Source: Pteria penguin
Lineage: Eukaryota; Mollusca; Bivalvia; Pterioida; Pteriidae
DNA length: 64,000 nucleotides
Direction: 5' to 3'
Assembly (NCBI GenBank): GCA_035048485.1
Contig: CM068584.1
Coordinates: 68,014,179-68,078,178, forward strand
Below the pieces are notes generated by a model. It made no database searches and had not been told where the DNA came from. It saw only the letters and a list, made by a program, of their open reading frames with translations. Shown here one piece after another: positions 13,901 to 26,600 of this stretch. Made by a program: the position numbers and the translations under genes. The stretch's first letter is position 1. Each line of letters begins with the position of its first letter.

Positions 13901-15385
13901 TAAAGAAAATTTACTCAAATAAAGGTTCCCCAGCATCATTATTAAATATAAAACAATAAGTGTAGCTTCCACGGACCTGGAAATGGTACCGCGTTCTTGG
14001 GAATCGAACCCTGCACAGGACCACATAAGAAATTTCCGGTTTGAACTCACGGTTTTTATGTTATTTCAATCTTTAAGGATAAAGAAAGCGTTCAGCGGTG
14101 CCCTTTCCAAGCATGTTCCACATGCGCAGTTCATTATAAAACCCTATCCACCATGTTGAACCTCAGAAAAAGCATATAGTCTTATTGGGATTGCATGTCA
14201 GCAAAATGCTACATACAGAATTTGTGGTTGACGCGTGCGGTATTGACGTTATTTCCACGTATAACGGCAAAATAAAGAAAATTTACACAAAATATAGGTT
14301 GTGCAGCATCATTATTAAATATAAAACAATAAGTGTAGCTTACACGGACCTGGAAATGGTACGGCGTTCTTGGGAATCGAACCCTGCACAGGACCAAATC
14401 AGAAATTTCCCGTTTGAACTCACGATTTTGATGTTATTTCAATTTTCAAGGTTAAAGAAAGCGTTCGGCGGTGCCCTTTCCAAGCATGTTTCCATTGCGC
14501 GGTTGATTATAAAACCCTATCCATCATGTTGAACCTCAGAAAAAGGACAGTCTTATTGGGTTTGTATGTCAGCAAAATTTTACATACAGAATTTGCGGTT
14601 GACGCGTGCGGTCTTGACGTTATTTCCACGTATAACGGCAAAATAAAGAAAATTTACACAAAATATAGGTTGTGCAGCATCATTATTAAATATAAAACAA
14701 TAAGTGTAGCTTCCACGGACCTGGAAATGGTACGGCGTTCTTGGTAATCGAGCCCTGCACTGGACCACATAAGAAATTTCCGGTTTCAACTCAGGGTTTT
14801 GATGTTATTTTAATTTTTAAGGGTAAAGAAAGCGTTCGGCGGAGCCCTTTCCAAGCATGTTTTCCATGCGCGGTTGATTATAAAACCCTATCCATCGTGT
14901 TGAACCTCAGAAAAAGCATATAGTCTTATTGGGATTGCATGTCAGCAAAATGCTACATACAAAATTTGCGGTTGAGTGGTTCGGTCTTGACGTTATTTCC
15001 ACGTATAACGGCAAAATAAAGATAATTTACTCAGAACAAAGGTTGTCCAGTATCAATATTAAATATAAAACAACAAGTGTAGCTTCCACGGACCTGGAAA
15101 TGGTACGGCGTTCTTGGGAATCGAGCCCTGCACAGGACCATATAAGAAATTTCCTGTTTCAACTCAGGGTTTTGATGTTATTTTAATTTTTATCGGTAAA
15201 GAAAGCGTTCGGCGGAGCCCTTTCCAAGCATGTTTTCCATGCGCGGTTGATTATAAAACCCTATCCATCATGTTGAACCTCAGAAAAAGCATATAGTCTT
15301 ATTGGGATTGCATGTCAGCAAAATGCTACATACAAAATTTGCGGTTGACGCGTGCGGTATTGACGTTATTTCCACGTATAACGGC
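10901..15385 (+). repeat. 2605-bp higher-order repeat (7-mer) in the satellite
   Basis: Diagnostic variants recur at a fixed offset of 2605 bases, equal to seven monomers of about 372 bp. Examples: the CATATAG-to-GACAG deletion at 11940 and 14545; GATAATTTACTCAGAACAAA near 12416 and 15021; TTTTTATCGGTAAAG near 12583 and 15188; CGTATAATGG at 11281 and 13886. The matching span runs from about 10.95-12.78 kb to 13.55-15.38 kb. Beyond those limits the variants stop matching, so this looks like one block duplication, not a long higher-order array. Confidence 0.85.
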
Positions 15386-18300
15386 AAAATAAAGAAAATT
15401 TACTCAAATAAAGGTTGTCCAGCATCATTATTAAATATAAAACAATAAGTGTAGCTTACACGGACCTGGAAATGGTACGGCGTTCTTGGGAATCGAACCC
15501 TGCACAGGACCACATAAGAAATTTCCGGTTTGAACTCACGGTTTTGATGTTATTTCAATTTTCAAGGGTAAAGAAAGCGTTCAGCGGTGCCCTTTCGAAG
15601 CATGTTTTACATGCGCGGTTGATTATAAAACCCTATCCATCATGTTGAACCTCAGAAAAAGCATATAGTCTTATTGGGATTGCATGTCAGCAAAATGCTA
15701 CATACAAAATTTGCGGTTGACGCGTGCGGTCTTGACGTTATTTCCACGTATAACGGCAAAATAAAGAAAATTTACTCAAATAAAGGTTGTCCAGCATCAT
15801 TATTAAATATAAAACAATAAGTGTAGCTTACACGGACCTGGAAATGGTATGGCGTTCTTGGGAATCGAACCCTGCACAGGACCACATAAGAAATTTCCGG
15901 TTTGAACTCACGGTTTTGATGTTATTTCAATTTTTAAGGATAAAGAAAGCGTTCGGCGGTGCCCTTTCCAAGCATGTTTTACATGCGCGGTTGATTATAA
16001 AACCCTATCCATCATGTTGAACCTCAGAAAAAGCATATAGTCTTATTGGGATTGCATGTCAGCAAAATGCTACATACAAAATTTGCGGTTGACGCGTGCG
16101 GTCTTGACGTTATTTCCACGTATAACGGCAAAATAAAGAAAATTTACTCAAATAAAGGTTGTCCAACATCATTATTAAATATAAAACAATAAGTGTAGCT
16201 TACACGGACCTGGAAATGGTACGGCGTTCTTGGGAATCGAACCCTGCACAGGACCACATAAGAAATTTCCGGTTTGAACTCACGGTTTTGATGTTATTTC
16301 AATTTTTAAGGATAAAGAAAGCGTTCGGCGGTGCCCTTTCCAAGCATGTTTTACATGCGCGGTTGATTATAAAACCCTATCCATCATGTTGAACCTCAGA
16401 AAAAGCATATAGTCTTATTGGGATTGCATGTCAGCAAAATGCTACATACAAAATTTGCGGTTGACGCGTGCGGTCTTGACGTTATTTCCACGTATAACGG
16501 CAAAATAAAGGTTGTGTATGCATCATTATTAAATATAAAACAATAAGTGTAGCTTACACGGACCTGGAAATGGCACAGCGTTCTTGGGAATCGAACCCTG
16601 CACAGGACCACATAAGAAATTTTGGGTTTGAACTCACGGTTTTGATGTTATTTCAATTTTTAAGGATAAAGAAAGCGTTCGGCGGTGCCCTTTCCAAGCA
16701 TGTTTTACATGCGCGGTTGATTATAAAACCCTATCCATCATGTTGAACCTCAGAAAAAGCATATAGTCTTATTGGGATTGCATGTCAGCAAAATGCTACA
16801 TACAAAATTTGCGGTTGACGCGTGCGGTCTTGACGTTATTTCCACGTATAACGGCAAAATAAAGAAAATTTACTCAAAATAAAGGTTGTCCAGCATCATT
16901 ATTAAATATAAAACAATAAGTGTAGCTTACACGGACCTGGAAATGGTACGGCGTTCTTGGGAATCGAACCCTGCACAGGACCACATCAGAAATTTCCGGT
17001 TTGAACTCAAGGTTTTGATGTTATTTCAACTTTTAAGGATAAAGAATGCTTTGGGCGGTGCCCTTTCCAAGCATGTTTACATGCGCGGTTGATTATAAAA
17101 CCCTATCCATCATTTTGAACCTCAGAAAAAGCATATAGTTTTATTGGGATTGCATGTCAGCAAAATGCTACATACAAGATTTGCGGTTGACGCGTGCGGT
17201 CTTGACGTTATTTCCACGTATAACGGCAAAATAAAGAAAATTTACTCAAAATAAAGGTTGTCCAGCACCATTATTAAATATAAAACAATAAGTGTAGCTT
17301 ACACGGACCTGGAAATGGTACGGCGTTCTTGGGAATCGAACCCTGCACAGGACCACATAAGAAATTTCCGGTTTGAACTCACGGTTTTGATGTTATTTCA
17401 ATTTTTAAGGGTAAAGAAAGCGTTCGGCGGTGCCCTTTCCAAGCATGTTTTACATGCGCGGTTGATTATAAAACCCTATCCATCATGTTGAACCTCAGAA
17501 AAAGCATATAGTCTTATTGGGATTGCATGTCAGCAAAATGCTACATACAAAATTTGCGGTTGACGCGTGCGGTCTTGACGTTATTTCCACGTATAACGGC
17601 AAAATAAAGAAAATTTACTCAAAATAAAGGTTGTCCAGCATCATTATTAAATATAAAACAATAAGTGTAGCTTACACGGACCTGGAAATGGTACGGCGTT
17701 CTTGGGAATCGAGCCCTGCACAGGACCACATAAGAAATTTCCGGTGTGAACTCAGGGTGTTGATGTTAATTCAATTTTTAAGGGTAAAGAAAGCGTTCGG
17801 CGGAGCCCTTTCCAAGCAAGTTTTACATGCGAAGTTGATTATAAAACCCTATCCATCATGTTGAACCTCAGAAAAAGCATATAGTCTTATTGGGATTGCA
17901 TGTCAGCAAAATGCTACATACAAAATTTGCGGTTGACGCGTGCGGTCTTGACGTTATTTCCACGTATAACGGCAAAATAAAGAAAATTTACTCAAAATAA
18001 AGGTTGTCCAGCATCATTATTAAATATAAAACAATAAGTGTAGCTTACACGGACCTGGAAATGGTACGGCGTTCTTGGGAATCGAACCCTGCACAGGACC
18101 ACATAAGAAATTTCCGGTTTGAACTCACGGTTTTGATGTTATTTCAATTTTCAAGGGTAAAGAAAGCGTTCGGCGGTGCCCTTTCGAAGCATGTTTTACA
18201 TGCGCGGTTGATTATAAAACCCTATCCATCATGTTGAACCTCAGAAAAAGCATATAGTCTTATTGGGATTGCATGTCAGCAAAATGCTACATACAAAATT

Positions 18301-18720
18301 TGCGGTTGACGCGTGCGGTCTTGACGTTATTTCCACGTATAACGGCAAAATAAAGGTTGTGTATGCATCATTATTAAATATAAAACAATAAGTGTAGCTT
18401 ACACGGACCTAGAAATGGTACGGCGTTCTTGGAAATCGAACCCTGCACAAGACCACATAAGAAATTTCCGGTTTAAACTCACGGTTTTGATGTTATTTCA
18501 ACTTTTAAGGGTAAAGAAAGCGTTCGGCGGTGCCCTTTCCAAGCATGTTTTACATGCGCGGTTGATTATAAAACCCTATCCATCATGTTGAACCTCAGAA
18601 AAAGCATATAGTCTTATTGGGATTGCATGTCAGCAAAATGCTACATACAAAATTTGCGGTTGACGCGTGCGGTCTTGACGTTATTTCCACGTATAACGGC
18701 AAAATAAAGAAAATTTACTC
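15386..18720 (+). repeat. 373-bp monomers including two 354-bp deletion monomers
   Basis: Standard-subfamily monomers. Two copies, with junctions near 16508 and 18352, lack the same stretch of about 19 bases (GAAAATTTACTCAAAATAAA region) and read CAAAATAAAGGTTGTGTATG. The shared breakpoint and shared GTGTATG variant show they descend from one deletion. One monomer near 17720-17830 carries extra substitutions (CGGTGTGAACTCAGGGTGTT). Landmarks for the B-box, hairpin and TATAAAA are otherwise kept. Confidence 0.85.
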
Positions 18721-21700
18721 AGAATAAAGGTTGTCCAACACCATTATTAAATATAAAACAATAAGTGTAGCTTACACGGACCTGGAAATGGTATGGCGTT
18801 CTTGGGAATCGAACCCTGCACAGGACCACATAAGAAATTTCCGGTTTGAACTCACGGTTTTGATGTTATTTCAATTTTTAAGGATAAAGAAAGCGTTCGG
18901 CGGTGCCCTTTCCAAGCATGTTTTACATGCGCGGTTGATTATAAAACCCTATCCATCATGTTGAACCTCAGAAAAAGCATATAGTCTTATTGGGATTGCA
19001 TGTCAGCAAAATGCTACATACAAAATTTGCGGTTGACGCGTGCGGTCTTGACGTTATTTCCACGTATACCGGCAAAATAAAGAAAATTTACTCAGAATAA
19101 AGGTTGTCTAACATCAATATTAAATATAAAACAATAAGTGTAAATTACACGGACCTGGAAATGGTATGGCGTTTTTGGAAATCTAACCCTGCTCAGGACC
19201 ACATAAGAAATTTCCATATTGAACTCACGGTTTTGATGTTATTTCAATTTTTAAGGATAAAGAAAACGTTCGGCGGTGCCCTTTTCAAGCATGTTTTACA
19301 TGCGCGGTTGATTATAAAACCCTATCCATCATGTTGAACCTCAGAAAAAGCATATAGTCTTATTGGGATGAAATGTCAGCAAAATGCTACATACAAAATT
19401 TGCGTTTGACGCGTGCGGTCTTGACGTTATTTCCACGTATAACTCCAGAAAATTTACTCAAAATAAAGGTTGTCTAACATCAATATTAAATATAAAACAA
19501 TAAGTGTAGCTTACACGGACCTGGAAATGGTATGGCTTTCTTATGAATCGAACCCTGCACAGGACCACATCAGAAATTTCCGGTTTGAACTCACGGTTTT
19601 GATGTTATTTCAACTTTTAAGGGTAAAGAAAGCGTTCGGCGGTGCCCTTTCCTAGCATGTTTTCCATGCGCGGTTGATTATAAAACCCTCTCCATCATGT
19701 TGAACCTCAGAAAAAGCATATAGTCTTATTGGGATTGCATGTCAGCAAAATGCTACATACAAGATTTGCGGTTGACGCGTGCGGTATTGACGTTATTTCC
19801 ACGTATAACGGCAAAATAAAGAAAATTTACTCAGAATAAAGGTTGTCCATTAAGAATATTAAATATAAAACAATAAGTGTAGCTTACACGGACCTGGAAA
19901 TGGTATGACGTTCTTGGAAATCGAACCCTGCACAGGACCACATAAGAAATTTCCGGTTTGAACTCACGGTTTTGATGTTATTTCAATTTTTAAGGATAAA
20001 GAAAACGTTCGGCGGTGCCCTTTCCAAGCATGTTTTACATGCGCGGTTGATTATAAAACCCTATCCATCATGTTGAACCTCAGAAAAAGCATATAGTCTT
20101 ATTGGGATTGCATGTCAGCAAAATGCTACATACAAGATTTGCGGTTGACGCGTGCGGTATTGACGTTATTTCCACGTATAACGGCAAAATAAAGAAAATT
20201 TACTCAAAATAAAGGTTGTGCAGCACCATTAGTAAATATAAAACAATAAGTGTAGCTTACACGGACCTGGATATGGTATGGCGGTCTTGGGAATCGAACC
20301 CTGCACAGGACCACATAAGAAACTTCCGGTTTGAACTCACGGTTTTGATGTTAATTCAATTTTTAAGGGTAAAGAAAACGTTCGGCGGTGCCCTTTCCAA
20401 GCATGTTTTACATGCGCGGTTGATTATAAAACCCTATCCATCATGTTGAACCTCAGAAAAAGCATATAGTCTTATTGGGATTGCATGTCAGCAAAATGCT
20501 ACATACAAAATTTGCGGTTGACGCGTGCGGTCTTGACGTTATTTCCACGTATAACTCCAAAATAAAGAAAATTTACTCAAAATAAAGGTTGTCTAACATC
20601 AATATTAAATATAAAACAATAAGTGTAGCTTACACGGACCTGGAAATGGTATGGCTTTCTTAGGAATCGAACCCTGCACAGGACCACATAAGAAATTTCC
20701 GGTTTGAACTCACGGTTTTGATGTTATTTCAACGTTTAAGGGTAAAGAAAGCGTTCGGCGGTGCCCTTTCCAAGCATGTTTTACATGCGCGGTTGATTAT
20801 AAAACCCTATCCATCATGTTGAACCTCAGAAAAAGCATATAGTCTTATTGGGATTGCATGTCAGCAAAATGCTACATACAAAATTTGCGGTTGACGCGTG
20901 CGGTATTGACGTTATTTCCACGTATAACGGCAAAATAAAGAAAATTTACTCAGAATAAAGGTTGTCCAACAAGAATATTAAATATAAAACAATAAGTGTA
21001 GCTTACACGGACCTGGATATGGTATGGCGTTCTTGGAAATCGAACCCTGCACAGGACCACATAAGAAATTTCCGGTTTGAACTCACGGTTTTGATGTTAT
21101 TTCAATTTTTGAGGGTAAAGAAAGCGTTCGGCGGTGCCTTTTCCAAGCATGTTTTACATGCGCGGTTGATTATAAAACCCTATCCATCATGTTGAACCTC
21201 AGAAAAAGCATATAGTCTTATTGGGATTGCATCTCAGCAAAATGCTGCATACAAAATTTGCGGTTGACGCGTGCGGTCTTGACGTTATTTCCACGTATAA
21301 CGCCGCATATAGTCTTATTGGGATTGCATGCCAGCAAAATGCCACATAAAAATTTTGCGGTTGACTCGTGCGGTCTAGACGTTATTTCCACGTATAACGG
21401 CAAAATAAAGAAAATTTACTCAGAATAAAGGTTGTCCAACACCACTATTAAATATAAAACAATAAGTGTAGATTACACGGACCTGGAAATGGTATGGCGT
21501 TCTTGGAAATCGAACCCTGCACAGGACCACATAAGAAATTTTGGGTTTGAACTCACGGTTTTGATGTTATTTCAATTTTTAAGGATAAAGAAAGCGTTCG
21601 GCGGTGCCCTTTCCAAGCATGTTTTACATGCGCGGTTGATTATAAAACCCTATCCATCATGTTGAACCTCAGAAAAAGCATATAGTCTTATTGGGATTGC

Positions 21701-23648
21701 ATGCCAGCAAAATGCTACATACAAAATTTGCGGTTGACGCGTGCGGTCTTGACGTTATTTCCACGTATAACGCCAAAATAAAGAAAATTTACTCAGAATA
21801 AAGGTTGTCCAACACCATTATTAAATATAAAACAATAAGTGTAGCTTACACGGACCTGGAAATCGTTTGGCTTTCTTACGAATCGAACCCTGCACAGGAC
21901 CACATAAGAAATTTCCGGTTTGAACTCACGGTTTTGATGTTATTTCAATTTTTAAGGGTAAAGAAAACGTTCGGCGGTGCCCTTTCCAAGCATGTTTTAT
22001 ATGCGCGGTTGATTATAAAACCCTATCCATCATGTTGAACCTCAGAAAAAGCATATAGTCTTATTGGGATTGCATGTCAGCAAAATGCTACATACAAAAT
22101 TTGCGTTTGACGCGTGCGGTCTTGACGTTATTTCCACGTATAACTCCAAAATAAAGAAAATTTACTCAAAATAAAGGTTGTGTAACATCATTATTAAATA
22201 TAAAACAATAAGTGTAGCTTACACGGACCTGGAACTGGTATAGCTTTCTTATGAATCGAAAACTGCACAGGACCACATCAGAAATTTCCGGTTTGAACTC
22301 ACGGTTTTGATGTTATTTCAACTTTTAAGGGTAAAGAAAGCGTTCGGCGGTGGCCTTTCCAAGCATGTTTTCCATGCGCGGTTGATTATAAAACCCTCTC
22401 CATCATGTTGAACCTCAGAAAAAGCATATAGTCTTATTGGGATTGCATGTCAGCAAAATGCTACATACAAAATTTGCGGTTGACGCGTGCGGTCTTGACG
22501 TTATTTCCACGTATAACGGCAAAATAAAGAAAATTTACTCAAAATAAAGGTTGTGTAACATCATTATTAAATATAAAACAATAAGTGTAGCTTACACGGA
22601 CCTGGAACTGGTATAGCTTTCTTATGAATCGAAAACTGCACAGGGCCACATAAGAAATTTCCGGTTTGATCTCACGGTTTTGATGTTATTTCAATTTTTA
22701 AGGGTAAAGAAAGCGTTCGGCCGTGCCCTTTCCAAGCTTGTTTTACATGCGCGGTTGATTATAAAACCCTATCCATCATGTTGAACCTCAGAAAAAGCAT
22801 ATAGTCTTATTGGGATTGCATGTCAGCAAAATGCTACATACAAAATTTTCGGTTGACGCGTGCGGTCTTGACGTTATTTCCACGTATAACGGCAAAATAA
22901 AGAAAATTTACTCAGAATAAAGGTTGTCAACATTATTAAATATAAAACAATAAGTGTACCTTACACGGACCTGGATATGGTATGGCAGTCTTGGGAATCG
23001 AACCCTGCACAGGACCACATAAGAAACTTCCGGTTTGAACTCACGGTTTTGATTTTATTTCAATTTTTAAGGGTAAAGAAAACGTTCGGCGGTGCCCTTT
23101 CCAAGCATGTTTTATATGCGCGGTTGATTATAAAACCCTATCCATCATGTTGAACCTCAGAAAAAGCATATAGTCTTATTGGGATTGCATGTCAGCAAAA
23201 TGCTACATACAAGATTTGCGGTTGACGCGTGCGGTCTTGACGTTATTTCCACGTATAACGGCAAAATAAAGAAAATTTACTCAGAATAAAGGTTGTCCAT
23301 TAAGAATATTAAATATAAAACAATAAGTGTAGCTTACACGGACCTGGAAATGGTATGACGTTCTTGGAAATCGAACCCTGCACAGGACCACATAAGAAAT
23401 TTCGGGTTTGAACTCACGGTTTTGATGTTATTTCAATTTTTAAGGGTAAAGAAAGCGTTCGGCGGTGCCCTTTCCAAGCATGTTTTACATGCGCGGTTGA
23501 TTATAAAACCCTATCCATCATGTTGAACCTCAGAAAAAGCATATAGTCTTATTGGGATTGCATCTCAGCAAAATGCTACATACAAAATTTGCGGTTGACG
23601 CGTGCGGTCTTGACGTTATTTCCACGTATAACGCCAAAATAAAGAAAA
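18721..23648 (+). repeat. second monomer subfamily, irregular block
   Basis: From here monomers carry GGTATGGC in place of GGTACGGC, and often TTTCTTATGAATCG or TTCTTGGAAATCG, with AAAACGTTCGG in place of AAAGCGTTCGG. Irregular copies include a 7-base deletion near 19443, a 97-bp partial unit around 21210-21302 joined as AACGCCGCATATAG, and a 6-base deletion near 22930. Some copies (near 22256 and 22628) read TCGAAAACTGCAC, which destroys the B-box present in other monomers. The transition marks a boundary between independently homogenised domains. Confidence 0.85.
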
Positions 23649-26600
23649 TTTACATGCGCGGTTGATTATAAAACCCTATCCATCATGTTGAACCTCAGAA
23701 AAAGCATATAGTCTTATTGGGATTGCATGCCAGCAAAATGCCACATAAAAATTTTGCGGTTGACTCGTGCGGTCTAGACGTTATTTCCACGTATAACGGC
23801 AAAATAAAGAAAATTTACTCAGAATAAAGGTTGTCCAACACCATTATTAAATATAAAACAATAAGTGTAGATTACACGGACCTGGAAATGGTATGGCGTT
23901 CTTGGAAATCGAACCCTGCACAGGACCACATAAGAAATTTTGGGTTTGAACTCACGGTTTTGATGTTATTTCAATTTTTAAGGATAAAGAAAGCGTTCGG
24001 CGGTGACCTTTCCAAGCATGTTTTACATGCGCGGTTGATTATAAAACCCTATCCATCATGTTGAACCTCAGAAAAAGCATATAGTCTTATTGGGATTGCA
24101 TGCCAGCAAAATGCTACATACAAAATTTGCGGTTGACGCGTGCGGTCTTGACGTTATTTCCACGTAAATCTCTAAAATAAAGAAAATTTACTCAAAATAA
24201 AGGTTGTCCAGCATCATTTTTAAATATAAAACAATAAGTGTAGCTTACACGGACCTGGAAATCGTTTGGCTTTCTTACGAATCGAACCCTGCACAGGACC
24301 ACATAAGAAATTTTGGGTTTGAACTCACGGTTTTGATGTTATTTCAACGTTTAAGGGTAAAGAAAGCGATCGGGGGTGCCCTTTCCAAGCATGTTTTACA
24401 TGCGCGATTGATTATAAAACCCTATCCATCATGTTGAACCTCAGAAAAAGCATATAGTCTTATTGGGATTGCATGTCAGCAAAATGCTACATACAAGATT
24501 TGCGGTTGACGCGTGCGGTCTTGACGTTATTTCCACATAAATCTCCAAAATAAAGAAAATTTACTCAAAATAAAGGTTGTGTAACATCATTATTAAATAT
24601 AAAACAATAAGTGTAGCTTACACGGACCTGGAACTGGTATAGCTTTCTTATGAATCGAAAACTGCACAGGACCACATCAGAAATTTCCGGTTTGATCTCA
24701 CGGTTTTGATGTTATTTCAACTTTTAAGGGTAAAGAAAGCGTTCGGCGGTGGCCTTTCCAAGCATGTTTTACATGCGCGGTTGATTATAAAACCCTATCC
24801 ATCATGTTGAACCTCAGAAAAAGCATATAGTCTTATTGGGATTGCATGTCAGCAAAATGCTACATACAAAATTTGCGGTTGACGCGTGCGGTCTTGACGT
24901 TATTTCCACGTAAACCTCCAAAATAAAGAAAATTTACTCAAAATAAAGGTTGTCTAACATCATTATTAAATATAAAACAATAAGTGTAGCTTACACGGAC
25001 CTGGAACTGGTATAGCTTTCTTATGAATCGAAAACTGCACAGGACCACATCAGAAATTTCCGGTTTGATCTCACGGTTTTGATGTTATTTCAATTTTTAA
25101 GGGTAAAGAAAGCTTTCGGCCGTGCCCTTTCCAAGCTTGTTTTACATGCGCGGTTGATTATAAAACCCTATCCATCATGTTGAACCTCAGAAAAAGCATA
25201 TAGTCTTATTGGGATTGCATGTCAGCAAAATGCTACATACAAGATTTGCGGTTGACGCGTGCGGTCTTGACGTTATTTCCACGTATAACGGCAAAATAAA
25301 GAAAATTTACTCAAAATAAAGGTTGTCCATCATCATTATTAAATATAAAACAATAAGTGTAGCTTACACGGACCTGGATATGGTATGGCGTTCTTGGAAA
25401 TCGAACCCTGCACAGGACCACATCAGAAACTTCCGGTTTGAACTCACGGTTTTGATGTTAATTCAATTTTTGAGGGTAAAGAAAACGTTCGGCGGTGCCC
25501 TTTCCAAGCATGTTTTACATGCGCGGTTGATTATAAAACCCTATCCATCATGTTGAACCTCAGAAAAAGCATATAGTCTTATTGGGATTGCATGTCAGCA
25601 AAATGCTACATACAAGATTTGCGGTTGACGCGTGCGGTATTGACGTTATTTCCACGTATAACGGCAAAATAAAGAAAATTTACTCAAAATAAAGGTTGTG
25701 CAGCAACATTAGTAAATATAAAACAATAAGTGTAGCTTACCCGGACCTGGAAATGGTATGGCGTTCTTGGAAATCGAACCCTGCACAGGACCACATAAGA
25801 AATTTCCGGTTTGAACTCACGGTTTTGATGTTATTTCAATTTTTAAGGGTAAAGAAAGCGTTCGGCGGTGCCCTTTCCAAGCATGTTTTACATGCGCGGT
25901 TGATTATAAAACCCTATCCATCATGTTGAACCTCAGAAAAAGCATATAGTCTTATTGGGATTGCATGTCAGCAAAATGCTACATACAAGATTTGCGGTTG
26001 ACGCGTGCGGTATTGACGTTATTTCCACGTATAACGGCAAAATAAAGAAAATTTACTCAAAATAAAGGTTGTCCATTAAGAATATTAAATATAAAACAAT
26101 AAGTGTAGCTTACACGGACCTGGAAATGGTATGACGTTCTTGGAAATCGAACCCTGCACAGGACCACATAAGAAATTTCCGGTTTGAACTCACGGTTTTG
26201 ATGTTATTTCAATTTTTGAGGGTAAAGAAAGCGTTCGGCGGTGCCTTTTCCAAGCATGTTTTACATGCGCGATTGATTATAAAACCCTATCCATCATGTT
26301 GAACCTCAGAAAAAGCATATAGTCTTATTGGGATTGCATGTCAGCAAAATGCTACATACAAAATTTGCGGTTGACGCGTGCGGTCTTGACGTTATTTCCA
26401 CGTATAACGCCAAAATAAAGAAAATTTACATGCGCGGTTGATTATAAAACCCTATCCATCATGTTGAACCTCAGAAAAAGCATATAGTCTTATTGGGATT
26501 GCATGCCAGCAAAATGCCACATAAAAATTTTGCGGTTGACTCGTGCGGTCTAGACGTTATTTCCACGTATAACGGCAAAATAAAGAAAATTTACTCAAAA

